From NCBI GenBank assembly GCA_938008555.1, contig CALLKE010000093.1, positions 1-64,000 on the forward strand: a stretch of 64,000 bases of DNA, read 5' to 3'. The DNA is from an uncultured Pedobacter sp. Lineage in GTDB: Bacteria > Bacteroidota > Bacteroidia > Sphingobacteriales > Sphingobacteriaceae. A program made the position numbers and the translations under genes. Below the pieces are notes generated by a model. That model was not told where the DNA came from. It worked only from the letters and a program-made list of their open reading frames with translations, and searched no databases. Shown one piece after another: positions 35,540-45,300 of this stretch (positions are counted from its first letter, which is position 1; every line of letters begins with the position of its first letter).

Positions 35540-35905
35540 TCACACGGATACACTAAGTGATTTCTTACCGCTAGAAGTAGGCCTTTGAGTCGTAGTAGTT
35601 GAGTAGGTGGTTGATGACTTGTCTTTTTGGGGGCCAAAATTTCCTTTAGGGTTCTGAAGCATAATCTTTTTAGCACTATCTGTTATATAAGGGGTGGATG
35701 ATTTTTTTGAGTTCTTCGGATCATTCGACTTTGACCTATCACCTCTTGGCTCAGCCGACCTTGCCCTACTACTCTGAGACCCACCCGAAGTTGAAGCAAT
35801 CGAAGCTGGCTGCTCTGGAGTAATCACTCCTTCCTTTTTGCAAGCAATAGCTAATAATCCAATAATAGAAAGACCAAATAAAGATTTCAAATAATGATGT
35901 TGCAT
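35540..35905 (-). CDS. Island lipoprotein 6 (CKKE type)
   Basis: A 121-residue lipoprotein of unknown function, the shortest sibling. Signal peptide MQHHYLKSLFGLSIIGLLAIA, C22, KKEG, P.QPASIASTSGGS matches the family block. The remaining ~75 residues are almost entirely polar (Ser, Lys, Arg, Asp, Thr) with little sign of folded structure, ending SGKKSLSVSV. It may be a tethered disordered tail or a truncated gene. It uses the conserved promoter and lies beside two gene relics. Confidence 0.65.
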   Translation of the reverse strand: MQHHYLKSLFGLSIIGLLAIACKKEGVITPEQPASIASTSGGSQSSRARSAEPRGDRSKSNDPKNSKKSSTPYITDSAKKIMLQNPKGNFGPQKDKSSTTYSTTTTQRPTSSGKKSLSVSV

Positions 35906-35948
35906 GATGTTAAAATATAAATCGATTAAAAAAATAATTAATAAGTTG

Positions 35949-35956
35949 CAATTATA
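35949..35956 (-). promoter_or_regulatory. Conserved island promoter, copy 4
   Basis: TATAATTG on the minus strand with CTAG before and CAACTTATTAATTA after, 44 bases before the start of island lipoprotein 6. No TTG is visible at -33. Confidence 0.45.
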
Positions 35957-36108
35957 CTAGTAAAGAATAAAAATTCTAATAGAAGAATATGAGAATATTA
36001 TATTTTCACAATTAGAAATTGATAATCAAATAGGGTATCCTGTTTGTTTCAGATATCCAACAGCATAGATACACTGTCCAGAACTAGCTCAACAAAAAAT
36101 ACACTGTG

Positions 36109-37644
36109 TTAATTTCCAGCACTTAAAACAAGTGTTTTGCGCTCTGTTGAGCCTAGCGTAATGGTTTGACTAACAATTGCAGCATCATCTGCACTTGCAA
36201 ATATTTTGAGGCTCGCATCGCACAGACTACGTCGTCTGTCTAAATAAATAGAAATTGTTTTTAACTCATCCGATAAATCAAGCGTACTCGGTGGATTAAG
36301 CAGATATGCTACGCCAGCTCCTTCGTAACGAAGCCTGATAGTCGGATTCGCTTCGGTACTGCTAGAACACTTAGTCATTTTTAACAAAACTGAGATATGC
36401 TCGCTTACATTTTTTTGTTTGACATGATGCGCGGCCTTTAATTGAAGTTTATTTGATTCTGGCAATGGAATATCTAATGAGGCTATATTTTGAAAATCGG
36501 ACGAGCTAGCTGTTACCTTGAGGTCTTTAGTGCATCGAACAGCCGATCTAAGAAAAACATCAAACTGATATTGACTCTGTCCAGCTGGTATCTTGACAGA
36601 TCGGGGTGGACAATCTAAGTCCATCTGTACATTATTACTATAGGTAAGTGTAATGGGCATTGGATGGAAAGGATTCACATGACATGGAGGAATATTTATC
36701 GTAATTGGAATACGTTCTTTATTAGTTTCTTCATCACGTTCAGGCTCACATGCACTTAAAACAAGTCCATCTGCTGCAGGAATAATTAGCTCATTCAACG
36801 AAGGTGTGTTGCCACGCGAATGAGCTAATATTTTAACATTTTTGGGCTGAGTCCCATAAATCTTTTTTAACTGTCTAGTATATAATAATCCATTACCCAA
36901 TCTTTCTCCTTGAAGCGAACCTTCCACATCATTGTCTTTAAGCCCTAAATAAGCAAGATTTAAAGTAGGTGCTTCAAATTCAGGCTCTATTTTAATGGAT
37001 AGCTTATTATTGCAGCCATTAGATGCTCTATCCAACTTCACACTCACATCTATAGGTTTAATGATTAAATCACCCTTTTTACTAGGATTTCCTTCCTCCC
37101 ACACATGTATCATCAAGCTATACTTGTTTAATCCCATCTTATAATAAGCATCCTTAAACTTTACTCCTATTCCACGGTATGAATCAGCCCACCATTTCCT
37201 TTCATCTAAGCGAAATAAGTCTGATACCTGGATTATTAATTGTTTTTCAGCATCAATATATTTTTCGATATCCGATCCACTAATTTTCCTAGATCCATCA
37301 GTAATTTCATAGTCAATCAATAGCCTAATACTGGAACGTTGAGGGGCCGCCTCATGACGAGAACGTGAGATGTTAGTATGTATATAAAAAAAATATTTTT
37401 TAGGCTCTTCAGATGAAGGGACATGTAGATTTTCAGCAGATATAAATAAACTGTCAAGCGATGATAGAGGCTCAATTGAGCATACGGTGATCACACTTCT
37501 TGCTTTAGAAGGATCGTAAACAGGGTTTCTTGAAGGCCACACCCACTGCGCTCTTGCTAAACCACTTAACAAAACAAACAGTATCGTAACGAAAACAGCA
37601 CAATACTTTTTAAAACAAAATCGAGCAAAATAATCCCTATCCAT
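36109..37644 (-). CDS. Exported beta-sandwich repeat protein A
   Basis: A 511-residue exported protein of unknown function, paralogous to its upstream neighbour. The signal peptide ends LSGLARAQ. Residues ~55-195 are a unique domain (KKYFFYIHTNIS, LLIDYEITDGSRKISGSDI). From ~195 on come three ~100-residue repeats of the same type as in the giant protein at 28762, for example ERIPITINIPPCHVNPF, MPITLTYSNN and YQFDVFL. Cysteines at recurring positions suggest disulfides within repeats. The chain stops at TLVLSAGN, just where a further repeat would begin (compare LVLSACEPER earlier), so it may be truncated. The promoter-like TAGCTTTA upstream is a decayed copy of that of the next gene. Confidence 0.7.
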   Translation of the reverse strand: MDRDYFARFCFKKYCAVFVTILFVLLSGLARAQWVWPSRNPVYDPSKARSVITVCSIEPLSSLDSLFISAENLHVPSSEEPKKYFFYIHTNISRSRHEAAPQRSSIRLLIDYEITDGSRKISGSDIEKYIDAEKQLIIQVSDLFRLDERKWWADSYRGIGVKFKDAYYKMGLNKYSLMIHVWEEGNPSKKGDLIIKPIDVSVKLDRASNGCNNKLSIKIEPEFEAPTLNLAYLGLKDNDVEGSLQGERLGNGLLYTRQLKKIYGTQPKNVKILAHSRGNTPSLNELIIPAADGLVLSACEPERDEETNKERIPITINIPPCHVNPFHPMPITLTYSNNVQMDLDCPPRSVKIPAGQSQYQFDVFLRSAVRCTKDLKVTASSSDFQNIASLDIPLPESNKLQLKAAHHVKQKNVSEHISVLLKMTKCSSSTEANPTIRLRYEGAGVAYLLNPPSTLDLSDELKTISIYLDRRRSLCDASLKIFASADDAAIVSQTITLGSTERKTLVLSAGN

Positions 37645-37744
37645 ATTGTTAGCAAAATAATACTAAAGCTATTGAAACTTAAAATATGTTTAAAAACCAT
37701 TTAAATTCTAAACAATATCACTTCTAAGGACGAGGAAATCCATA

Positions 37745-39286
37745 CTAGTTTACTGTGCTTAAAACAATTGTTTTACGCTCTGGTGAGCCTAGCGTAATGG
37801 TTTGACTAACAATTGCAGCATCATCTGCACTTGCAAATATTTTGAGGCTCGCATCGCACAGACTACGTTGTCTGTCTAAATAAATAGAAATTGTTTTTAA
37901 CTCATTCGATAAATCAAGTGTACTCGGTGGATTAAGCAGATATGCTGCGCCAGCTCCTTCGTAACAAAGCCTGATAACTGTATTCCTTTCACTATTGCTG
38001 GAACATTTGATCATTTTCACCAAAACCGAGATATGCTCATATACATTTTTTTGTTTACCATGATACATAGCCTCCAGCTTAAGTTCATTCGATGCAGGCA
38101 ATGAAATATTCGATGAAGCTATGTTTTGAAAATCGGACGAACTAGCTGTCATCGTGAGGTCTTTAGCACATCGGACAGCCGATTTAAGAAAAACATCAAA
38201 TTGATATTGACTCTGTCCGGCTGGTATCTTGACAGATTGAGGTGAACCATCTAAATCCATCTGTGCATTATTACTATAGGTAAGCGTAATAGGCATTGAA
38301 TAGAAAGGATTCACGTGACATTGTGGAATGCTTATAGTCACCGGAATGCGCTCTCCATTCGTTTTTTGATTACGTTCAAGCACAGCTGCACTCAAGGTGA
38401 GCCCATCTGCTGCTGGGATATTAAGCTCATGACATGAAGGCGTGTAACCACGTGCATGAGCAACTATTTGAAGATTTTTAGACTTAGTCGCATAAATCTT
38501 CTTCAATGGTATATTGATTTGATTGGATGCTAAGTCACGCATATCGACCGATTGAGGTGCACCATCCAAGTCATCTTTTCCAGTTCCTGAGTAAAAAAGA
38601 TCTAAACCAGATTTTGTCGTAGTGGATGCACGAACCGCTTCCATAGAAACCTTGTCGCTACAACCATTCGACATCCTATTGAGCTTCACACGCACATCCA
38701 TAGGTTCGATAGTAAGTGTACCCATCTTACTAGGATTTCCCTCTTCTGATACACGTATCATTAACTTATACTTATTCAGCCCTTCTTTATAATAAGCATC
38801 CTTGAATTTTACCCCTATTCCACAATACGAATCTATAGGCCATTTCCTTCCGTTTAAAAGATATGGTTGCAGTATATTGATTATCATTCTTTTATCCCCT
38901 TCAATATATTTTCCAATATCCGAGCCATTAATTTTCCTAGATCCATCATTAATTTCATAATCAATCAACAGACTAACAACAAAACGATCGGGATACGAAG
39001 TATGATCAGAACTTGAAACATTCGTATGTATATAAAAAAAATACTTTTTAGGTCTTTCAGATGAAGGACAATGCTCCTTCTCATCAAACCGAGATAAATG
39101 ATTAACTGATGACAGAAGCTCAATCGATTCTAAGACTATATTATCACTAGCACTACTAGAAACAAATGGCTTTATACGCGAATAACTCCGTGATTTTACT
39201 GAACCACTAAATAAACCAACTAGTACCGTGATAAAAAAAATACTATACTTTTTAAAACAAAATCGAATAAGATAACCTTTGCCCAT
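37745..39286 (-). CDS. Exported beta-sandwich repeat protein B
   Basis: A 513-residue exported protein, tandem paralogue of the gene at 36109. It has the same plan: N-terminal signal region (FCFKKYSIFFITVLVGLFSG), a unique domain ending ~200, then three sandwich repeats. The C-terminal ~75 residues are almost identical to its neighbour down to the DNA, while the N-terminal halves have diverged clearly; this points to recent gene conversion or unequal exchange. Function is unknown; with the giant protein it forms a secreted repeat family. The two genes are 100 bases apart in the same direction. Confidence 0.7.
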   Translation of the reverse strand: MGKGYLIRFCFKKYSIFFITVLVGLFSGSVKSRSYSRIKPFVSSSASDNIVLESIELLSSVNHLSRFDEKEHCPSSERPKKYFFYIHTNVSSSDHTSYPDRFVVSLLIDYEINDGSRKINGSDIGKYIEGDKRMIINILQPYLLNGRKWPIDSYCGIGVKFKDAYYKEGLNKYKLMIRVSEEGNPSKMGTLTIEPMDVRVKLNRMSNGCSDKVSMEAVRASTTTKSGLDLFYSGTGKDDLDGAPQSVDMRDLASNQINIPLKKIYATKSKNLQIVAHARGYTPSCHELNIPAADGLTLSAAVLERNQKTNGERIPVTISIPQCHVNPFYSMPITLTYSNNAQMDLDGSPQSVKIPAGQSQYQFDVFLKSAVRCAKDLTMTASSSDFQNIASSNISLPASNELKLEAMYHGKQKNVYEHISVLVKMIKCSSNSERNTVIRLCYEGAGAAYLLNPPSTLDLSNELKTISIYLDRQRSLCDASLKIFASADDAAIVSQTITLGSPERKTIVLSTVN

Positions 39287-39305
39287 ATTCTATATAAAAT
39301 GGCAG

Positions 39306-39313
39306 CAAAGCTA
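39306..39313 (-). promoter_or_regulatory. -7 promoter box of repeat protein B
   Basis: TAGCTTTG on the minus strand, an exact TAnnTTTG match, 20 bases before the start at 39286. The homologous spot before the gene at 36109 reads TAGCTTTA. Confidence 0.5.
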
Positions 39314-39674
39314 TTGAAATATTAAAATATATTTAGAGTTTATCTAAGATGAGAAACAAAGTAATATTGGAACCTATTTAAGCTCTACCTAAATATTATT
39401 CAGCTGATTAGACCCTCGAACTCCTTGGAGCTTAAACTGATCGATATTTTTCAAAATAATAACCTACTGATTTTAAAAATAAAAACACCACCCAGCACCC
39501 AGTTAGGAAATATTCATTAATCATTAATTAAAAAAACAGAAACAAAGCAAAACAAATAAAGCATCCACTCATCTATCAAATAATTAAAACAATTTTATTA
39601 ACCAAAAAACATAAAAATTAACAATTAACTATTTTTAACAAAAAAAGAGTCAGCAGGACAGATATATTTTTAGC

Positions 39675-39698
39675 ATGTTTGCAAATAGTGTCAAACAT
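39675..39698. promoter_or_regulatory. Operator-like inverted repeat before the efflux operon
   Basis: ATGTTTG (39675-39681) and CAAACAT (39692-39698) form a 7-bp inverted repeat with a 10-base centre. The left arm overlaps CATGTTTG, a one-mismatch -7 box. Dyads like this are typical sites for TetR-type efflux repressors, but no regulator gene is in the window. Confidence 0.4.
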
Positions 39699-39718
39699 TA
39701 TTAACCAATAAGAACAAA

Positions 39719-41119
39719 ATGATCTACACTATATCCAACATAAGCCGGGTCCGACTTTTTTTGTTCATAGCCAGTTTAATTAGCCTATCATTATTTACAT
39801 ACGCACAAAATGTACGTACTAACCTGCTCCCATCAACTAACAAGCAAGACACCATCAAAGATTTAACCCTTCAAGAGTGCATTAACTACGCTTTGCTACA
39901 CCAGCCTGCTCTCAATCAGTCATTGATCAATATCGATATTGCCAAAGCAACTAATGCAATCAACTTATCAGGATGGCTTCCACAGGTAAATGTTACTGGC
40001 AATTTAATTCATTATATCCAGCTTGGTTTAGTACCTACCTCCACCACATCTATAGGATCTACAGGGTCTCCTGCAACTGGTAGTCAGCCGCGTTATTCTA
40101 ATACATTTATACCACAATTAGCCGCTTCACAAGCGCTGTTCAACCCATCGCTACTATATGCGGCCAAAACTGCCCCTGTTTACATCAAACAGGCCAAGGA
40201 AGTTACAACTAGTACCAAGATAAATCTAGTGTCAACAGTTAGTAAATCATTTTATAATGTACTACTGACCCTTAAACAAATTGATATTTTGAAAGAGGAT
40301 ACTGCTCGTCTGGGCAAAAGCCTTCGCGATGCATATCACCAATATAAAGGAGGTATTGTCGATGAAACAGATTATGAGCAAGCGACTATTACCTTAAATA
40401 ACTCAAAAGCTCAGCTAAAACAAGCTACTGAAAATGTTATCCCACAATATGCCGCTTTAAAACAGTTAATGGGCTACCCCGTCGACAAGCAGTTTAATGT
40501 AAGCTTTGACACATTGCAAATGATAAAAAGCATCCAAATTGATACTGCACAACAACTGCAATATGAAAAACGTATTGAGTATCAACAAAACAAAACTCAA
40601 AAGGATTTACAATATCAGCTCACGCATTATTACAAACTTGCCTTCCTACCAACTTTGTCTGCATTTTACAATTATAATCTTGGGTTCCAAAGCAATCAGT
40701 TCTCTACTCTTTTTGGAAATTCTTCACCAAGTTCATTGATAGGACTGTCATTAAACATCCCCATATTCACCGGATTCTCTCGGGTACAGAATGTACGCAA
40801 AGCAAAAATGCAAGAAGCACTCACTGACTGGGATGAAGTGAATCTGAGGCTGCAAATAAACAATGAGTACACAACCGCTTTAGCCAATTACAAAAGCAAT
40901 TTGTACAACTTTGAATTATTACAAAAGAATGTAGCCACAGCAAAACGGGTTTACTTCGTTGTGGACTTACAATACAGACAAGGAATCGTAGCCTACTTGA
41001 ATGTAATTACTGCCGAATCCAATTTAATAACATCCGAAATCAATTATTTGAACTCATTATTCCAGCTACTTTCAAGTAAGATAGATTTGGAAAAAGCAAT
41101 GGGAGATATTTCTTTTTAA
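39719..41119 (+). CDS. TolC-family outer-membrane efflux channel
   Basis: A 466-residue outer-membrane protein, first gene of the efflux operon. The signal peptide ends SLFTYAQ. The two OEP repeats are visible: LTLQECINYALLHQPALNQ near the start of the first, and a second with LNIPIFTGFSRVQNVRKAK and the amphipathic helix LRLQINNEYTTALANYKSNL. It should trimerise into the barrel and periplasmic tunnel through which the RND pumps expel substrates. The fusion-protein gene follows after 17 bases. Confidence 0.92.
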   Translation: MIYTISNISRVRLFLFIASLISLSLFTYAQNVRTNLLPSTNKQDTIKDLTLQECINYALLHQPALNQSLINIDIAKATNAINLSGWLPQVNVTGNLIHYIQLGLVPTSTTSIGSTGSPATGSQPRYSNTFIPQLAASQALFNPSLLYAAKTAPVYIKQAKEVTTSTKINLVSTVSKSFYNVLLTLKQIDILKEDTARLGKSLRDAYHQYKGGIVDETDYEQATITLNNSKAQLKQATENVIPQYAALKQLMGYPVDKQFNVSFDTLQMIKSIQIDTAQQLQYEKRIEYQQNKTQKDLQYQLTHYYKLAFLPTLSAFYNYNLGFQSNQFSTLFGNSSPSSLIGLSLNIPIFTGFSRVQNVRKAKMQEALTDWDEVNLRLQINNEYTTALANYKSNLYNFELLQKNVATAKRVYFVVDLQYRQGIVAYLNVITAESNLITSEINYLNSLFQLLSSKIDLEKAMGDISF

Positions 41120-41136
41120 TATAAAACTCAATCTCT

Positions 41137-42312
41137 ATGAAGAGCATATTCGTGAATACTATTTTTCCAAGTTGTTTGTTATTAATCGCCTGTCATAACA
41201 AACAAGCACCACCTAGCTCCGAAATACCGGTCAACTTGTACAATGTACAAGCACAGCACGTTTTGTATTATGACCGCTACCCATCTACAACAGCAGCCCT
41301 AAGTCAGGTTAATTTGCTTCCACAAATAACAGGTGCTGTTACTGGAATATTTTTTAAAGAAGGAAGCCATGTCAAGGAAGGTCAAAAGCTATACGAAATA
41401 GATAGACGTATATACCAAGCTAATTACGATGCTGCAGTGGCTAATCTTAAAGTTGCACAAGGCAATTTGGTGCAAGCTCAACAGGATGCTGATCGTTATG
41501 AATATCTAAATGAACGCAATGCCGTTGCCAAACAGCTGTATGACCACGCAGTAATTGCACTACAAAACGCAAAAAATCAAGTAAAGGCTTCGGAAGAAGC
41601 TGTAAAAACAGCTAAGATCAATTTAGTTTACACCGTTGTTACTGCCCCTTTTAATGGAACAATTGGTTTCAGTCAAGTTAAACTGGGGAATGTAGTAACG
41701 CCTGGTTCTACCATATTAAACACCATTTCGACAGACGACCCAATGGCTGTTGATTTTCTGATTAATGAGAAACAACTACCCTATTTCGAACGATTAGAAC
41801 GCACACAAAATCAACCCGTAGATTCTTTGTTTACCATTCTATTGCCTGATAATTCCCTTTATCCGCACACTGGGAAAATTTCTATCATTGACCGTGCTGT
41901 TGACGCTCAAACAGGATCTATCCGAATCAGGCTTGTGTTTCCTAATCCCAAAAGTATCCTAAAAGTGGGCATGAGCTGCATCGTAAGGGTACATAACCAA
42001 GAAAAAGAACCCCAATTAGTGTTGCCAAGTAAAGCAGTTGTGGAACAAATGGGTGAGTATTTTGTTTACACAGCAAAAGATAGCATAATCAATAATACAG
42101 AAGCGGGCTCTAGCACAACAAAAGGCAACTCTCAGCTTTTGGCAGTACAAAAAAAGGTACAACTAGGGCAAACAATAGGACCGAATGTGATTATAAAGGA
42201 TGGAATTAGTGCTGGTGAGCGAATCGTGATCGATGGCGTCCAATCTCTGCACGATGGATCACCCATCACTACAGCGAACGTAGTAGCTCCAGGGCAAGGT
42301 GGCAAGAGGTAG
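41137..42312 (+). CDS. RND efflux membrane-fusion (adaptor) lipoprotein
   Basis: A 391-residue periplasmic adaptor of the AcrA/MexA type. It has a lipobox, LIAC, with C19 lipidated. The lipoyl-like half-motifs (LLPQITGAVTGIFFKEGSHVKEGQ; VVTAPFNGTIGFSQVKLGNVV) flank a helical hairpin (~88-155, ANLKVAQGNLVQAQQDADRY to ASEEAVKTAKINL). A beta-barrel domain and a membrane-proximal domain (VVEQMGEYFVYTA) follow. It joins the pumps at 42391 and 45939 to the TolC-like channel; one adaptor must serve both pumps unless others exist elsewhere. Confidence 0.93.
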   Translation: MKSIFVNTIFPSCLLLIACHNKQAPPSSEIPVNLYNVQAQHVLYYDRYPSTTAALSQVNLLPQITGAVTGIFFKEGSHVKEGQKLYEIDRRIYQANYDAAVANLKVAQGNLVQAQQDADRYEYLNERNAVAKQLYDHAVIALQNAKNQVKASEEAVKTAKINLVYTVVTAPFNGTIGFSQVKLGNVVTPGSTILNTISTDDPMAVDFLINEKQLPYFERLERTQNQPVDSLFTILLPDNSLYPHTGKISIIDRAVDAQTGSIRIRLVFPNPKSILKVGMSCIVRVHNQEKEPQLVLPSKAVVEQMGEYFVYTAKDSIINNTEAGSSTTKGNSQLLAVQKKVQLGQTIGPNVIIKDGISAGERIVIDGVQSLHDGSPITTANVVAPGQGGKR

Positions 42313-42390
42313 AGTGGATTGCTTTTTGATATCCTATACCATCATTGCTTCAATGTGCATATTCTAATACGCAATACTAATTATTGACTT

Positions 42391-45300
42391 ATGATTGCTA
42401 ATACCTTTATAAAAAGACCTGTAACTGCTATCGTTATATCTATTGTATTAGTAATTACTGGCACGGTGTGTATTTTACTTTTGCCTATTGACCAATATCC
42501 CAATATCACACCACCCATTGTACAAGTGAATGGTCAGTTTACAGGAGCTGATGCTCAAACTGTTGAACAAACGGTTGCTACCCCCATTGAAGAACAAGTA
42601 AACGGCACACCGGGCATGGAATACATGCAGAGCAATAGCACCAATAATGGGCTCATGTCAATGAATGTGACCTTTAAGTTGGGGACCGATATTGATATTG
42701 CTACACTGGATGTTCAAAACCGAGTGAGTATTGCCACACCATTATTACCTGCATCCGTAAGTCGTTTGGGGCTAACAGTACGTGCACTTAATCCCAGTAT
42801 GTTGATGATGGTGGCTATATATGCGCCAAAGGGTACACACAACATCACTTTTCTGGATAACTATACCAACATTTTTATACAAGATGCACTACTCAGGGTG
42901 CCTGGGGTGGGGAGTATCAGTCGCTTTACAGATGATTTCAGTATGCGAATCTGGATGAATCCAGATAAAATGGCCGCGTATAGCTTGACACCTCAAGATG
43001 TTATCAATGCGCTAAATGCTCAAAACGTACAAGTTGCAGCTGGCACAGCAGGTGTCCCTCCTCAGCGAGCAAACCAAGTTTATGAGCTAGGTATCCTTGT
43101 TAACGGGCGATTGAGCAGGGTTTCTGAATTTGAAAACATCATTCTAAAAACACTCCCCAACACAGGTGAGTTGGTTTACCTCAAAGATGTAGCAAGAGTT
43201 GAACTGGGAAAATTTACCTTTTCAAGCAATTCTTTCGTTGATGGTCATCGGGCCTCTTACCTCCAAATTTATCAAGCACCCGGCAGCAATGCTTTGGAAA
43301 CGGCCAATGGTGTTTATAAGACATTAGCCCAGCTCAGAAAATCTTTCCCTTCAGACATCGAGTATCAAGTTCCCTTTGAATCGGTTACTGTCGTCAAAGT
43401 ATCCATGCAAGATGTGGTAGTCACCTTATTAAAAACACTGGCTTTGGTAGCGATCGTGGTGTTCTTGTTTTTACAAAATTGGCGTTCGACACTCATTCCT
43501 GTACTCGCCATACCTGTATCCATTTTTGGTACATTTTGCTTCTTTATTCCTCTCGGATTTACGATTAACACATTAACCATGTTTGGTTTCGTATTGGCCA
43601 TCGGTATTGTGGTTGATGATGCCATTATCGTGGTCGAAGCTGTGCAGCATTACATCGACAATAAAAAGATGTCGGCCAAAGAAGCTACCTATCAAGCGAT
43701 GAAGGATATTTCGGCACCTGTGGTCGCTATTGCCCTTATCTTGGCTGCAGTATTTGTTCCTGTAGGTTTTATTCCAGGTATAGTAGGCCGCCTGTACCAA
43801 CAATTTGCCATCACCATTGCGATATCCGTTATTATTTCAGCATTCATTGCATTATCGTTAACACCTGCACTTTGCACCTTATTATTAAAGCCAACCGACC
43901 TAAACAAAAAAGCGACAGGGGTCAACAAATGGTTCTTCATGTTTAATAACTGGTTCGATCGCGTAACAGACAAGTATACCGATGGGGTTAGAAAAAGTAT
44001 TAAAGCGTCGAAATATGTGGTTATTCTATTGGTATGTATTTGTGCAGGTACTTTCTTTTTATTCCAACATAAAGAATCTGGTTTCATTCCTTCAGAAGAT
44101 GATGGTAATTTATACGTCACTTTTCAATTACCTCCAGCATCGGCTACTACTCAATCAGTTGAGGTTATGTCCAAATTGATGCGTGTGGTAGCATCAACTC
44201 CGGGTGTAGCACACTATGCTGCCTTGTCGGGACTCAATGTGGTAACCAATGCCAGTAATTCAAATAATGGCACTGTATTCTGCCAGCTAAAACCATGGGA
44301 CGAGCGCAGCAAATTAAGTGAGCAAGTACCTGGAATTATTCATGTCATGCAGAAACGGATTGCTGATGCAGGCATCAAAAATGCAAATGTGCAAGTGATA
44401 CAACCATCGCCTATACCGGGCGTAGGTGCAACTGTTGGCTTCAGCATGCAGATAGAGCAACGCAGCACAAACGATAATTTGCAGGACTTTGAAAAAGTAG
44501 TCAACAGGTTTACTGCCGAAGCAAATAAAAATCCGGCGATTAGCAAAGCATTCAGCTATTACTCGGCACATACACCCAATTACAATCTGACTGTCGATCG
44601 AGAAAAATGTGCAAAACTGGGTGTCAATATTGGAGATGTTTTCACAACCATACAAGCTTATATGGGTAGTTTATATATCAATGATTTCACTACTTATAAC
44701 CGCACCTTCCATGTGGTCATACAAGCTGATACTGCGTACCGAAAACTAATTTCGGACATGAACAAGTATTATGTGCGCAACCAAGCTGGAGAAATGTTGC
44801 CACTCGGGACACTTGTCAGTTATCAACCAACCCAGGCTTCCCCATTAATATCACATTTTAACATCTTCCGCTCTGCAGAGATCAATGGCTCACCTGCTGA
44901 GGGATATAGTAGCGGAGATGCCATTGAAGCCCTACAAGATGTTGCAGCAAAAGTTTTACCAGAAGGATATACCTATGAATTTTCGGGATTGAGTTATGAG
45001 GAAATGAAGGCAGGCTCCACTACGATTTACCTCTTCCTCTTTTCCATTACGTTTGTCTTTCTTTTTCTTGCGGCGCTGTATGAGAGCTGGTCGGTACCAT
45101 TTTCGGTATTACTCGCAGTGCCAATTGGTGCTTTTGGAGCGATTATTACATTGGTGTTTATGCCTAGTTTAACCAACAATGTGTACGCGCAAATAGGTTT
45201 AATTACATTAATTGGTCTGGCTGCTAAAAATGCCATTCTGATCGTAGAATTTGCCAAAGTGCGGGTGGATCGTGGAGAGGATCTTATAAAATCGACGCTA

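Larger units (their letters stand above)
39287..39718. other. Divergent regulatory gap: island/efflux operon
   Basis: A 432-base, very A/T-rich gap between the last island gene (minus) and the TolC-like gene (plus). It holds a -7 box for protein B (39306-39313) and an operator-like inverted repeat before the efflux operon (39675-39698). No coding remnant was recognised. Confidence 0.55.
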
